A DNA stretch of 64,000 nt from Devosia oryzisoli. GTDB lineage: Bacteria > Pseudomonadota > Alphaproteobacteria > Rhizobiales > Devosiaceae. How positions within the stretch are numbered: the stretch's first letter is position 1; each line of letters begins with the position of its first letter. Below are positions 7,406 through 16,877 of this stretch, piece by piece. The stretch spans positions 496,001 through 560,000 of the forward strand of contig NZ_JACYFU010000003.1 in NCBI RefSeq assembly GCF_014837245.1. Direction: 5' to 3'. The position numbers and the translations under genes are program-made. Below the pieces are notes generated by a model. It did no database searches. It saw nothing but the letters and a program-made list of their open reading frames with translations, and was not told the DNA's origin.

Positions 7406-8460
7406 TTCAAGTTCTCCAGGTTTCTCGTGTTGACACCGCTGTCGTCGCCTTCTTTTCGAGGCGTGCGGCAGCAATTACCCTCCAGCCGGGGGTCGTGACG
7501 AAGTAACGCGTAGTCATCTCGCGTTGTGGACAGTGGGCTGCAGGGGTTCGGGACAGCAGAACTCAGCTACCGAGGATGCGCAAAGCATTTCCGGGCGGTC
7601 GTTGTGTTTCTGCTGAAATTGTCCGCGACGATGGACCGTCGGCCGCGCATCGGGCCAGCCACACAGGACTTATCGTCGGTGCGAAAATGTTAGAAGGCTA
7701 CAGTCGTCTTCATTGCTAAGTGGCTCCCTCTATTGTTTCCACTCGCCGCATTTCGACCATGAGACTGCCACAACTTTAATCGCGAGTCCACGAGCAGTTA
7801 AGTATTGGTTAACGCCAAGTCGTTAGGTGAACCCATTGACTCGGGGTCTACTCCACGGTGGAAAACAAAAAATAGCAGTGGAATCAGATGGATGATCGCG
7901 GCACGCTCATTACGTGCCGGTGCGACTGCTCGTTACGGAGGGCCAGTGTGGCTGTCAAAATAATCGAATAATACCAGATATTTAGCGCTGATTTGGTCCT
8001 TTCCCTGCGCGACCAATTTGGTGTTCTGATTCGCGGAGCGGAAATAATTTGTCTATGCTTCCGTCTCTACAGAGTTGTATTTGAAGATTGTTTTGTCTTG
8101 CTTATTATGTGCTCATCGAGCGAGCACGTCCAACATTTACAGGCGGCCCAAGCCGGTAGATCGCGCTGCTGAAAGAATACAACGCGCTAAGCGGGCGGCC
8201 TCCATGTCCGTAAACATTGGAATTCCGGGTGATCTGCTTGGGAGCAAGTAGAGAGGCGCCGCACAGAGGTGTTGTGCTTCTCAGAGTTGGGCTTGCCTTA
8301 TTCGGGGTCCTGCGGAGGGGCTGCAAAGCACGCCGCCGGGCAGCTTGTGACACTGGCCAAGGCGACCGAGAGTTCCATTTATCGAAACTATCGTTAGATC
8401 AATTGCTCTTTTGGAAAGGGACGTTCTCTGCCACGTTTCGGGAAACGAGGGAGGAAGAAC
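7406..8460. other. Long region without a convincing gene
   Basis: About 1.05 kb between the divergent repeat-protein gene and the peptide ABC operon. It is visibly more AT-rich than its surroundings. Short open frames at 8105-8353 (minus) and 8217-8543 (plus) show no family I recognise and no convincing start. It contains a perfect CtrA-like box (7798-7813), a short inverted repeat GTGCTC/GAGCAC (8109-8127), and a strong ribosome site (GGGAGG) just before 8461. It probably holds long regulatory leaders and possibly gene remnants. Confidence 0.6.
7798..7813. promoter_or_regulatory. CtrA-like box TTAA-N7-TTAAC
   Basis: TTAA (7798-7801), seven bases GTATTGG, then TTAAC (7809-7813) is an exact match to the full alphaproteobacterial CtrA consensus. 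It lies 393 bases upstream of the major repeat-protein start and about 650 bases upstream of the peptide-binding protein. Cell-cycle control of the surface-fibre genes is a plausible inference, although the distance is long. Confidence 0.5.
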
Positions 8461-10002
8461 ATGACCAAGAGTTATCCATTGCGCGCCTTGGCGCTTGCGG
8501 CGCTGCTCAGCGTGGCACCAGTCACTGCGGCCTTTGCCAATAAGGCGGACGACACCTTGCGCGTCGCCTTCACCGAAGAAATCCTCGAGCTCGACTACAA
8601 CTACACCACCAAGCGCGAATACATCATCATCTCGGACCTGATCGACGACACGCTGTTCAGCGTCGATCCGGAGACCAACGAGTTTCTGCCTGCCTTGGCC
8701 AGCGGCTACGAATACATCGATGATCGCACCATCGAGGTCACGCTGCGCGACGACGTGACCTTTCACAACGGCAAGGCGCTGACGGCGGCTGACGTCGCCT
8801 ATACCTACAACTGGATGATCGACCCCGCGAGCGAGTCCAATGCCGGCGCCACCCATGAGAGCTGGCTCAAGAGCGTCGATGTGGTGGACGACCTGACGGT
8901 TCGCTTCAACCTCAAGAGCGATTATCCGCTCGCGATCCGCGACCTCGCCAGTCGGGTCCGCATCCGTCCGGAAAACACCTACCATGTGGACGGCGCCGTC
9001 GTGCGCAATGCCGCCGCGCTTGAGCCGGTGGGCCTGGGCCCCTATCGCGTCGTCTCGTTCGAGCCTGGCCAGGAACTGGTCCTCGAGCGTTATGAAGACT
9101 ATTACGCCGACAGCCCCAAGGGCGATCCGGCAATCAAGACGATCATTATCCGCACCATACCCGATATCGGCACGCAGCAGGCCGAACTGATGAGCGGCGG
9201 CGTCGACTGGATGTATAATGTGCCACTCGATGTGGCCCAGAGCATGGGCGCGACCCCGGTCGCCGAACACCTGTCCGGCCCCGATCTGCGGGTCTCCTTC
9301 ATCGTGCTCGACGCGGCTGGCTATACGGACCCCGACGGCCCCTTGACCAAGCAGCTCGTGCGCCAAGGCATGAACCATGCCGTCAACAAGCAGGACATTG
9401 CACAGTACCTCGTCGGCGGCACCGCCCAGGCAATCCATACCCCCTGCCATCCGGCACAGTTCGGCTGCGTGCAGGACATTGCCGAATACGAGTACGACCC
9501 GGAGAAGGCCAAGGCGCTGTTTGCCGAGGCCGGCTATCCCGACGGCTTCCCGCTCGACCTCTGGGCCTATCGCGAGCGCCCCATGGCAGAGGCGGTCGCC
9601 GCCGATCTCGAACTCGCGGGCGTTGACGTCGACCTGCGCTATGTCCAGCTTGAATCGCTCAACCAGGCCCGCGCGAACCAGGACATTCCCGCCTATATCG
9701 GCACCTGGGGCTCGGGCGGCACCGCCGATACGGCGGCCATTGCCTCGATCCACTTCAACGAGACCACCGATCGCAATCTGTCGGGCGATGCAGAAGTATC
9801 GCAGCTGATCCAGGCCGCGGAGGAGACCAGCGACCAGGACGAGCGGCTCAAGATCTACACGCAAGCCCTCACCATCATAGCCGACCAGGCCTATTGGGTG
9901 CCGCTGGTCACCTATTCGGTCAACTATCTGGTCAACCCCGAGCTGGATTTCCCACTCAGCGCGGATGGTCTGCCCCGGCTTTATCAGGCAAGCTGGAAGT
10001 AA
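8461..10002 (+). CDS. Peptide/nickel-type ABC transporter, substrate-binding protein
   Basis: A 513-residue periplasmic binding protein of the SBP_bac_5 (DppA/OppA) family. The start follows GGGAGGAAG. A signal peptide (cleavage near AFA) is followed by family motifs: LRDDVTFHNGKALTAADVAYTYNWM (here at about 95-119), the usual LGPYRVVSFEPGQ, and MNHAVNKQDIAQYLVGG. It would deliver its ligand to the permeases at 10066 and 10980. Genes downstream encode a C-N or C-O lyase and a flavin reductase, so the ligand may be a peptide-like or amino-polycarboxylate compound rather than a nutrient peptide. Specificity cannot be read from the sequence. Confidence 0.92.
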   Translation: MTKSYPLRALALAALLSVAPVTAAFANKADDTLRVAFTEEILELDYNYTTKREYIIISDLIDDTLFSVDPETNEFLPALASGYEYIDDRTIEVTLRDDVTFHNGKALTAADVAYTYNWMIDPASESNAGATHESWLKSVDVVDDLTVRFNLKSDYPLAIRDLASRVRIRPENTYHVDGAVVRNAAALEPVGLGPYRVVSFEPGQELVLERYEDYYADSPKGDPAIKTIIIRTIPDIGTQQAELMSGGVDWMYNVPLDVAQSMGATPVAEHLSGPDLRVSFIVLDAAGYTDPDGPLTKQLVRQGMNHAVNKQDIAQYLVGGTAQAIHTPCHPAQFGCVQDIAEYEYDPEKAKALFAEAGYPDGFPLDLWAYRERPMAEAVAADLELAGVDVDLRYVQLESLNQARANQDIPAYIGTWGSGGTADTAAIASIHFNETTDRNLSGDAEVSQLIQAAEETSDQDERLKIYTQALTIIADQAYWVPLVTYSVNYLVNPELDFPLSADGLPRLYQASWK

Positions 10003-10065
10003 CCGGCAAACGCCTCACGGACTGGCGTGGCCGCCGCCGCGCCGGTCACAGATCGGATTGCAGCC

Positions 10066-10983
10066 ATGCTCAGATACATTCTTCAGCGCGGGGCCCTGGC
10101 TCTGGCCGTCGCCCTCGTGGTGTCGCTCGCTACCTTCCTGTTGCTCAATTTTGCAACGGACCCGGCTTCGGCCATTGCTGGTGAAGACGCGACCCCCGAA
10201 GTGGTCGAGCGCATCCGCCTTGCCTATGGCCTCGATCGGCCCGTTGCCGTGCGCTATGTCGACTGGCTCGCTGGCGTCGCCCGAGGGGATTTCGGAGAGA
10301 GCTACTACTGGAACAAGGGTGTCGGCGAGCTTGTGCTCGAACGGGCCCCCGTCACCATCGCCCTGGCTTTGTCGGCTCTTCTCGTCACCATCGTCATCGC
10401 CATTCCGCTGGGGGCCATCGCGGCGCTCAACCCCAATAGCTGGGCTGACCGGTTTGCCCTGACCATCGCCGTTTCGGCTCAGGCCACGCCCAATTTCTGG
10501 CTCGGACTGCTGCTCATCATCCTTTTTGGCGTGATGGTGCCCATCCTGCCGATATCGGGTGACAGCACCTGGCAACACTTCGTGCTGCCCGCCTTCGTCC
10601 TCGGCTCCAGCTCCGTTCCTGCCGTGATGCGGCTGACCCGCACCGGGCTGATCGACGTCATGGAGTCCGACTACATCCGCACCGCGCGCTCAAAGGGATT
10701 TCGTGGCTTCGCCCTGTTGCGCCGCCACGCGATGCGCAACGCCCTCCTGCCTGTCGTCAGCGTACTGGCCGTTCAGCTCGGGCAAAAATTCGGAGGCTCG
10801 GTGATCACTGAATCGGTCTTTGCCATCAACGGGCTGGGCCGGCTGGCCCTGCAGTCGATCCTCGGCTCGGACATCCCCACCGTACAGATGCTGATCTTCA
10901 TCTTCGCCATCACCTTCGTTCTGATGAACCTTTTGGCGGACCTTCTCAACGCAGCCCTGGACCCGAGGATCCGCATCGGATGA
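10066..10983 (+). CDS. ABC transporter permease, DppB/OppB type
   Basis: A 305-residue inner-membrane permease. The ATG at 10066 (MLRYILQRGALALAVALVV) is the normal family start. The N-terminal signature helix is followed by the DppB periplasmic region (YGLDRPVAVRYVDWL, then GDFGESYYW). The EAA coupling loop reads RTARSKGFRGFALLRRHAMRNA and contacts the ATPase. The family usually has six membrane segments. It overlaps the next permease by ATGA, so the operon is tightly coupled. Confidence 0.93.
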   Translation: MLRYILQRGALALAVALVVSLATFLLLNFATDPASAIAGEDATPEVVERIRLAYGLDRPVAVRYVDWLAGVARGDFGESYYWNKGVGELVLERAPVTIALALSALLVTIVIAIPLGAIAALNPNSWADRFALTIAVSAQATPNFWLGLLLIILFGVMVPILPISGDSTWQHFVLPAFVLGSSSVPAVMRLTRTGLIDVMESDYIRTARSKGFRGFALLRRHAMRNALLPVVSVLAVQLGQKFGGSVITESVFAINGLGRLALQSILGSDIPTVQMLIFIFAITFVLMNLLADLLNAALDPRIRIG

Positions 10984-11885
10984 GTGTCGAAACCCAGCCC
11001 GCGATCGGGCACGAAGAGGCCCTGGCGCCCGCGCCCCGCAATATGCTGCTGCGCCGAGCCCTGGCCCACAAGGGTCTGTTGATCGGCGGCATCGTCGTCG
11101 GCGCGCTGCTCCTGGTGGCGATTTTCGCCCCCCTGCTCGCCCCGCACGACCCCTACGCCCAGTCCCTCGCCAAGCGGCTGTTGCCGCCGGCCTGGGAAGC
11201 AGGCGGCACATGGGAGCATGTGCTGGGCACCGACCAGGTCGGGCGGGACTATCTCAGCCGGCTGATCTACGGCACCCAGGTATCACTGATCATCGGTTTC
11301 GGCGCCGCCACGGTGGGCTTGCTGATCGGTGTAACCCTTGGCATTTGCGCCGGGTATTTCGGCGGCTGGGTCGATACCGTCGTCAGCTTCGCGCTCACCG
11401 CCCAACTGGCGCTGCCCGGCCTGCTGCTGGCAATGGCCTTGGTATTCATCATCGGCCCTTCCGTATGGGTGGTGATCGGCATCATTGGTGTGCTGCACTG
11501 GACCTACTATCTGGTGGTGACCCGGTCGGCGACACAACGGCTCAAGTCGCAGGACTTCGTCGCCGCCGCCAATGCGATGGGCGCCAGCCGCTGGCAGGTG
11601 CTGCGCAGCGAAATCCTGCCCAATCTCTCAAGCCAGATCATCGTGATCTTCACCTTCGAGCTGGGGATCGCCATCCTCGCAGAGTCCTCGCTGTCCTTCC
11701 TCGGCGTCGGCATCCAGCCGCCAATACCCTCCTGGGGGCTGATGATTGCCGAAGGCAAGCAGGCCCTGTTCTATCGCCCCAGCCTCGTCCTGTTCCCCGG
11801 CCTCATGCTGTTCCTGCTGGTCATTGGCGCGAACCTGCTGGGCGACGGGCTGCGCGACGTCACCTCCCCGCAGGGAAGGAACTGA
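10980..11885 (+). CDS. ABC transporter permease, DppC/OppC type
   Basis: A 301-residue inner-membrane permease that partners the DppB-type protein. An N-terminal cytoplasmic tail precedes a first helix (GLLIGGIVVGALLLVAI). The OppC_N-type segment LAPHDPYAQSLAKRLLPP and the TDQVGRDYLSRLIYG motif are characteristic of DppC. The EAA loop (AAANAMGASRWQVLRSEILPN) would dock on the ATPase. The gene starts within the stop of the upstream permease and ends two bases before the ATPase start. Confidence 0.93.
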   Translation: MSVETQPAIGHEEALAPAPRNMLLRRALAHKGLLIGGIVVGALLLVAIFAPLLAPHDPYAQSLAKRLLPPAWEAGGTWEHVLGTDQVGRDYLSRLIYGTQVSLIIGFGAATVGLLIGVTLGICAGYFGGWVDTVVSFALTAQLALPGLLLAMALVFIIGPSVWVVIGIIGVLHWTYYLVVTRSATQRLKSQDFVAAANAMGASRWQVLRSEILPNLSSQIIVIFTFELGIAILAESSLSFLGVGIQPPIPSWGLMIAEGKQALFYRPSLVLFPGLMLFLLVIGANLLGDGLRDVTSPQGRN

Positions 11886-11887
11886 CC

Positions 11888-13897
11888 ATGCTCGACAATC
11901 GCACCATCCTGTCGGTTCGCGACCTCGAAGTCGTGCTGTCCACTCCGGCCGGTCCGCTGCATGCCGTGCGCGGCACGAGCATCGACCTCAAGGCCGGCGA
12001 GGCCATCGGCATTGTCGGTGAATCGGGCTCGGGCAAGTCCATGACCGCCCTGGCGCTGATGCGGCTGCTGCCGCGCAATGCCCAGGTCAGGGCCAAGGCC
12101 ATCACCCTTTGCGGCGATGATCTGGGCACAATGAGCGACCGGAATTTCGCCGGTGATGTCGCCGGGCAGAAGGTCTCGATGATCTTCCAGGAGCCCATGA
12201 CTTCGCTCAATCCGGTCTATTCGATCGGCCGACAGATGACCGAGGCGGCCACCCGGATCGGACGCCTGAGTGGGGCCGTTGCGCGGGAGCGGGCAATCGA
12301 ATTGCTGGGCAAGGTCGGCATCCCCGATCCCGCCGGCCGGCTGGAGCAATATCCGCACCAGCTTTCGGGCGGACAGCGCCAGCGAGTGATGATCGCCATG
12401 GCGCTGATGAACGAGCCGGACCTGATCATCGCGGACGAACCGACCACCGCACTCGATGTCACCGTCCAGGCCCAGATCATGGACCTGCTGGCCGATCTGC
12501 GGCGCGAATTCGGCATGGCCATGATCCTCATCACGCACGATCTGGCGGTGGTGGCCTCCAGTGTCGACAAGGTGGCGGTGATGTATGGGGGCGAGATCGT
12601 CGAACAGGGTGCCTGTGCCGAGGTGCTGCACCAACCGATGCACCCCTATACGCGCGCGCTCCTGGCCAGCGCGCCAAAGCTGTCGGACGTGCCGCATCGG
12701 CTTGGCGCCATTCCGGGGATCGTCCCGTCGCTGATCGGGGATGTGGACTACTGCGTCTTCGCCTCCCGCTGTGCGCAGGCCCGGGCCGTCTGCCGCACTA
12801 GCCGTCCTCCCCTGCTCGCGCTGGGTGGCCGCAGCTACGCCTGCGTGCTCACGCCCGAGGAGATCGAGCAGTTGCCGCCCGCCCAGCCCGATGTCGAGAT
12901 GCCCCCGCTAAAGGCCGCGCCCGACACCGTGATCATGGAGGGACAGGGCATCGAGAAAGTCTACGACATCAAGCGTTCGATCTTCGCGCGAGCGCAGAAA
13001 TTGCACGCCCTGGACGATGTCTCCATCGATATCCGCCGCGGCGAGACATTTGCCCTGGTGGGGGAAAGCGGCTCGGGCAAGACGACGCTCGCCAAGATCC
13101 TCCTCGGGCTCAACCCCGCCAGCAATGGCCAGGTGCTGCTCGAAGGCGAACCGATCACCAGCATGGACCGGCTGCGGCGCGCCCGGCTCGTGCAGCCGAT
13201 CTTTCAGGACCCCTATTCGTCGCTCAATCCGCGCCACACGATCGGCAGGTTGATCGCCCGGCCGCTTGAAATCCACGGCATCGGCGATGCCCGGAGCCGC
13301 GAAGCTGCAGTGGTGGAGGTGATGGAACGGGTGGGCCTGCCCGCGCGCGTCATGCACAACTATCCCAATCAGATGTCGGGTGGGCAACGCCAGCGCGTGG
13401 CGATCGCCAGGGCCCTGGTGATGAAACCGGCAGTGCTGGTGTGCGACGAGCCTACGTCCGCACTGGACGTCTCCGTGCAGGCGCAGATCCTCAACCTGCT
13501 GTCCGACCTGCAACGGGACCTGGGCCTGACGTATCTGCTCATCACGCACGACATCGGCGTGGTGCACCAGGTCGCCTCGCGCATTGCCGTGATGTATCTG
13601 GGGCAGATCGTCGAAACGGGGGAGGCAGCCGATGTGCTCTCGGCTCCCCGTCATCCCTACACACAATTGCTGCTCTCCTCCGTGCCTGAACTGCACGGCG
13701 TGAGGAAGGTCCGGCATGCCGGTTCGGCCATCGTCAGCAACCCGCTCGACCTGCCGCCCGGTTGCCGCTTCTCGGCACGCTGCCCCTATGTGGTGCAAGA
13801 CTGCCGGGCCGAGGACCCGGCGCTACGGCCGGCCCGCACCGGCCCGCAACTCACCCGCTGTATCCGCGACGAGGCCATCATCCATGACCGTTCGTGA
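11888..13897 (+). CDS. Fused double ABC ATPase, DppD-DppF / GsiA type
   Basis: A 669-residue cytoplasmic protein with two complete ATPase domains in one chain. The first (about 8-270) has Walker A GESGSGKS, signature LSGGQRQRV and Walker B LIIADEPT. The second (about 350-620) has [20 protein letters not shown] and [13 protein letters not shown]. Each is followed by an oligopeptide-type C-terminal extension with cysteines ([28 protein letters not shown]). Separate DppD and DppF subunits are the more common arrangement, and fusions such as GsiA are known. It overlaps the lyase gene by 14 bases, linking uptake to catabolism. Confidence 0.93.
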   Translation: MLDNRTILSVRDLEVVLSTPAGPLHAVRGTSIDLKAGEAIGIVGESGSGKSMTALALMRLLPRNAQVRAKAITLCGDDLGTMSDRNFAGDVAGQKVSMIFQEPMTSLNPVYSIGRQMTEAATRIGRLSGAVARERAIELLGKVGIPDPAGRLEQYPHQLSGGQRQRVMIAMALMNEPDLIIADEPTTALDVTVQAQIMDLLADLRREFGMAMILITHDLAVVASSVDKVAVMYGGEIVEQGACAEVLHQPMHPYTRALLASAPKLSDVPHRLGAIPGIVPSLIGDVDYCVFASRCAQARAVCRTSRPPLLALGGRSYACVLTPEEIEQLPPAQPDVEMPPLKAAPDTVIMEGQGIEKVYDIKRSIFARAQKLHALDDVSIDIRRGETFALVGESGSGKTTLAKILLGLNPASNGQVLLEGEPITSMDRLRRARLVQPIFQDPYSSLNPRHTIGRLIARPLEIHGIGDARSREAAVVEVMERVGLPARVMHNYPNQMSGGQRQRVAIARALVMKPAVLVCDEPTSALDVSVQAQILNLLSDLQRDLGLTYLLITHDIGVVHQVASRIAVMYLGQIVETGEAADVLSAPRHPYTQLLLSSVPELHGVRKVRHAGSAIVSNPLDLPPGCRFSARCPYVVQDCRAEDPALRPARTGPQLTRCIRDEAIIHDRS

Positions 13898-15266
13898 TGC
13901 CGGCCTGGCGCCGCAGACGCTGTTTTCCCGCCCCAGTCTCTGGCAAGCCTGGCTCGACGTAGAGGCTGCCATGGCGCAGGCCCAGGCCGAAATCGGCATG
14001 ATCCCGCAATGGGCGGCCGACGAAATCGCCAGCAAAGCGCGCCTCGACCTGTTTGACCTCCACGCGCTCGAGCGGTCGGTGGCTGAAACCATGGCGCCTA
14101 TCGTGTCGCTGGTTCGCGCGTTGACCGGTCTCTGCGGCGATGCCGGCCGCTATGTGCATTGGGGCGCCACCACGCAGAACATCATGTCGACCGGCATGTT
14201 GCTCCTGGTGCGCCAAGGCCACCGGCAGATGCTCGGTCATCTGGCCAGTGCGATCGACGTCCTTGGCGGTTGGGCGGAAGAACATGCCGAAACCCTCATG
14301 GCCGGACGCACCAACAACCGGCATGCCCTGCCGATCAGCTTCGGCTTCAAGGTGGCAGGTTGGATCGAGGAGCTGTCGCGCCAGGACCAGCGCTTTGCAC
14401 AATGCGAGAAACGCCTGTTCACGCTGTCCTTCGGGGGCGCCATCGGCGCCATGCACTCCTTCGAGGGCAACGGCGCTGCGCTGGCGGTGGCCCTCGGGCG
14501 GCGGCTGGATCTCGGGCAGGTGCTGGTGCCCTCCCGGGCCTCCATCGACACCCTGGCGGAATATGTGTCGACGCTGGGCCTGTTCGCCATGTCGGCGGGG
14601 CGCATCGGTAACGAGCTCTACCGCCTGATGGCCAACGAAATCGATGAGGTGGCCGAACAGCTCGGCGACCTCGTCATCGGCAGTTCCACCATGCCGCACA
14701 AGGTCAACCCCAAGTACGTCGTGCATCTGATCTCGACGGCCGCACAATTGCGCGCCTGCGTCGCTCCCGCGCTCGAGGCGGGCCTGCCTGGTCATGAGGG
14801 GGACGCCGCGAGCAACCAACTCATGTCGCGGACGCTTGAAAACGCCTCCATGCTCGGTTGGGACCTGGCGAAGCGGCTCGAGACGACGCTGGCGCATATC
14901 GAAGTCAGGCCCGCAGCGATGTCCGATAATCTTCGGCGCAGCGCCAACGTCATTGCCTCGGAAAACCTCATGATGGTGCTGGCGCCCAAGATCGGCCGCT
15001 CCCAAGCGCACGATGTGGTGCACCACGCCGTGACCGTGGCGACCCGCGATGGCCAAAGCCTGGTGGATCTGCTGCTGGCCAATGACAAGATCTCTGCACA
15101 TTTCGACCGCGCCGTGCTTGAACGGGCACTCGATCCCGCCAACTATCTGGGCGAAAGCGCAGCCATTGCCCGCCAATCGGTTTCGCTGGCGTCCGAGGTG
15201 TCCAGCGAGTTGCGGCAACGCCTGCCCCGCCAGGACCCACAGCAGACGGGGAAGCAGACCGCTTGA
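13884..15266 (+). CDS. Fumarase/aspartase-superfamily lyase, PurB-like
   Basis: A 460-residue enzyme of the superfamily that eliminates fumarate or similar from succinyl-type substrates (adenylosuccinate lyase, argininosuccinate lyase, carboxymuconate cycloisomerase). The signature loop GSSTMPHKVNP holds the catalytic Ser, and an HWGATTQNI motif matches the HxGxTSxDI region. The start overlaps the ABC ATPase, so it is a catabolic enzyme for what the transporter imports rather than purine synthesis. Superfamily members split aminopolycarboxylates such as EDDS, which would suit the flavin-reductase neighbour. That substrate is only a hypothesis. The fold call is firm and the reaction is open. 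Confidence 0.82.
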   Translation: MTVRDAGLAPQTLFSRPSLWQAWLDVEAAMAQAQAEIGMIPQWAADEIASKARLDLFDLHALERSVAETMAPIVSLVRALTGLCGDAGRYVHWGATTQNIMSTGMLLLVRQGHRQMLGHLASAIDVLGGWAEEHAETLMAGRTNNRHALPISFGFKVAGWIEELSRQDQRFAQCEKRLFTLSFGGAIGAMHSFEGNGAALAVALGRRLDLGQVLVPSRASIDTLAEYVSTLGLFAMSAGRIGNELYRLMANEIDEVAEQLGDLVIGSSTMPHKVNPKYVVHLISTAAQLRACVAPALEAGLPGHEGDAASNQLMSRTLENASMLGWDLAKRLETTLAHIEVRPAAMSDNLRRSANVIASENLMMVLAPKIGRSQAHDVVHHAVTVATRDGQSLVDLLLANDKISAHFDRAVLERALDPANYLGESAAIARQSVSLASEVSSELRQRLPRQDPQQTGKQTA

Positions 15267-15880
15267 CGCTCTATCATTCCTTTGATCCTGCCCAGGGGCA
15301 CGGCCTTCCCCATGATCCGATCAAGGCGATCATCGCGCCCCGGCCGATCGGGTGGATCTCCTCGGTCGGGGCGCAAGGCGCCGCCAACCTGGCGCCCTAC
15401 AGCTATTTCAACATGTTCTGCCACAGGCCGCCGATCCTGATCTTCGGCAGCGAAGGACGCAAGGATACGCTGGCCAATGTCGGCCAGTCGGGCGGCTTTG
15501 TGTTCAACCTGGCAACGCGCGACCTGGCCGAACAGATGAACGCAACTTCCGGAGCCTATCCGCCGGACACGGACGAATTCGAAGTGGCGGGCGTCGGAAA
15601 ACTTGCAAGCGAGACAATCGCCGCCCCAAGGGTGGCAGGCGCCGCGGCCGCCATGGAGTGCCGGTTGCTCGACATCCGGCAGTTATACGATCTCGACCGA
15701 AAGCCGGTCATCAGCCAGTTGATCATCGGCCAGGTGACGCGGGTCCACATCCGTGCAGATCTGCTGGTGGATGGCCTGTTCGACCTCGTCCGCGCCGGGA
15801 CCATTGCGCGCTGCGGCTATCGCGGAGACTATGTGCAGGCTACCCAGATGTTCGAGATGTTGCGTCCGCAGCCCGACTGA
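15263..15880 (+). CDS. Flavin reductase-like FMN-binding protein
   Basis: A 205-residue protein of the DIM6/NTAB flavin-reductase fold. Motifs include IIAPRPIGWISSVGAQGAANLAPYSYFN and FNLATRDLAEQMNATS. It starts at TTG 15263, inside the lyase stop codon (coupled), because no suitable ATG is near the conserved N-terminus. Such proteins supply reduced FMN to a two-component monooxygenase or act as FMN-dependent oxidoreductases. No monooxygenase partner lies in this operon. It is probably part of the same catabolic pathway as the lyase. Confidence 0.82.
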   Translation: MTLYHSFDPAQGHGLPHDPIKAIIAPRPIGWISSVGAQGAANLAPYSYFNMFCHRPPILIFGSEGRKDTLANVGQSGGFVFNLATRDLAEQMNATSGAYPPDTDEFEVAGVGKLASETIAAPRVAGAAAAMECRLLDIRQLYDLDRKPVISQLIIGQVTRVHIRADLLVDGLFDLVRAGTIARCGYRGDYVQATQMFEMLRPQPD

Positions 15881-15913
15881 TACGCGCGGCCAGCTGCCGC
15901 CGGAGGCCCCGAT

Positions 15914-16849
15914 TTGAACCTGCGATCGTTGCGCATCTTTCGACGCATTGTCACCCTTGGTTCGCTGGCCCAGGCCTCGCGCGAACTCAACATCTCGCCC
16001 TCTGCCGCCAGCCGGCTGGTCTCGCTGCTGGAGGCCGAGCTGGGCCTCGTCCTCTTCGCGCGCCACAAGCGGCGGCTCGAGCTGACTGAGGAGGGCGACC
16101 GCTTCTACAAGGAGACGGAGCATATCCTGCGCGGCCTCGATGAGATGAGCGCGGTCTCCCGTGATATCCGGCAACAGACCAACAACCGCCTGCGGCTGGT
16201 TACGGCGGCGCCCCTGGCCATGGGCGTCATCGCGCCCACTCTGGTGCGGATGCGGCGCCAGGGCATTCAGTTCGAATGCGACATCAATGTCGAAACCCGC
16301 TTCGGCATCGAAAGCATGGTGGCTGCCCGGGCCTACAATTTCGGGATCATCTCCGTCCCGCTGGAAAACGCCATCGTCGAACTCACGGTGGAACCGTTTC
16401 TCGAGGCGAGGATGGGCGTCCTGATGCCCTCGGACCACCCGCTGGCCGGACAGAGCACAGTGGCTCCCGAAGACCTGGTCGGTCAGCCACTGGTCGCCTT
16501 GCGCAAGGGGCAGCGCTGGCGTGACCGGATGGACCAGGTTTTTTCAGGCGCCGGGCTTTCCCCACCCATCCCCTATGAGACCACCTCTACACCCGTCGTC
16601 ACGCAACTGGTGCGAGATGGATTGGGTCTCACCATCGTTGATCGAGTCTGTGGCCGCATTCGGCCCGGGGAGCCGCTGGTGCTGCGTCCCCTGACCCAGG
16701 ACCGCTGGGTGACATACGCCACCATCCACCCGCGCGGCGCGCGCCCCGCGCTGGAGCAGAATTTCGTCCAGAGCATGCGAGAATTCATTACCGCCGAAAG
16801 GCAGTCAGCCCCCGAAGTGGCTGACAGCCTGCGCCTGATCAACGCGTAA
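15914..16849 (+). CDS. LysR-family transcriptional regulator
   Basis: A 311-residue regulator starting at TTG 15914. The N-terminal winged helix is LRIFRRIVTLGSLAQASRELNISPSAASRLVSLLEAELG (residues about 6-44), and the effector-binding domain spans about 90-295. It ends the operon that begins with the peptide-binding protein, 33 bases after the flavin reductase, an unusual 3' position for a LysR gene that is normally divergent. It probably senses the substrate or an intermediate of this pathway. Confidence 0.9.
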   Translation: MNLRSLRIFRRIVTLGSLAQASRELNISPSAASRLVSLLEAELGLVLFARHKRRLELTEEGDRFYKETEHILRGLDEMSAVSRDIRQQTNNRLRLVTAAPLAMGVIAPTLVRMRRQGIQFECDINVETRFGIESMVAARAYNFGIISVPLENAIVELTVEPFLEARMGVLMPSDHPLAGQSTVAPEDLVGQPLVALRKGQRWRDRMDQVFSGAGLSPPIPYETTSTPVVTQLVRDGLGLTIVDRVCGRIRPGEPLVLRPLTQDRWVTYATIHPRGARPALEQNFVQSMREFITAERQSAPEVADSLRLINA

Positions 16850-16877
16850 GCAGAATCCGCCCCCTGCGGTGGTGCAA

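Noticed and set aside
6251..7498. 415-residue plus-strand open frame opposite the repeat proteins
   Set aside because: It mirrors the minus-strand repeats and has no signal peptide or ribosome site. The minus-strand proteins have both.
8281..9864. 527-residue open frame on the minus strand
   Set aside because: It lies entirely opposite the peptide-binding protein, has no family motif, and its composition is that of an antisense shadow in GC-rich DNA.
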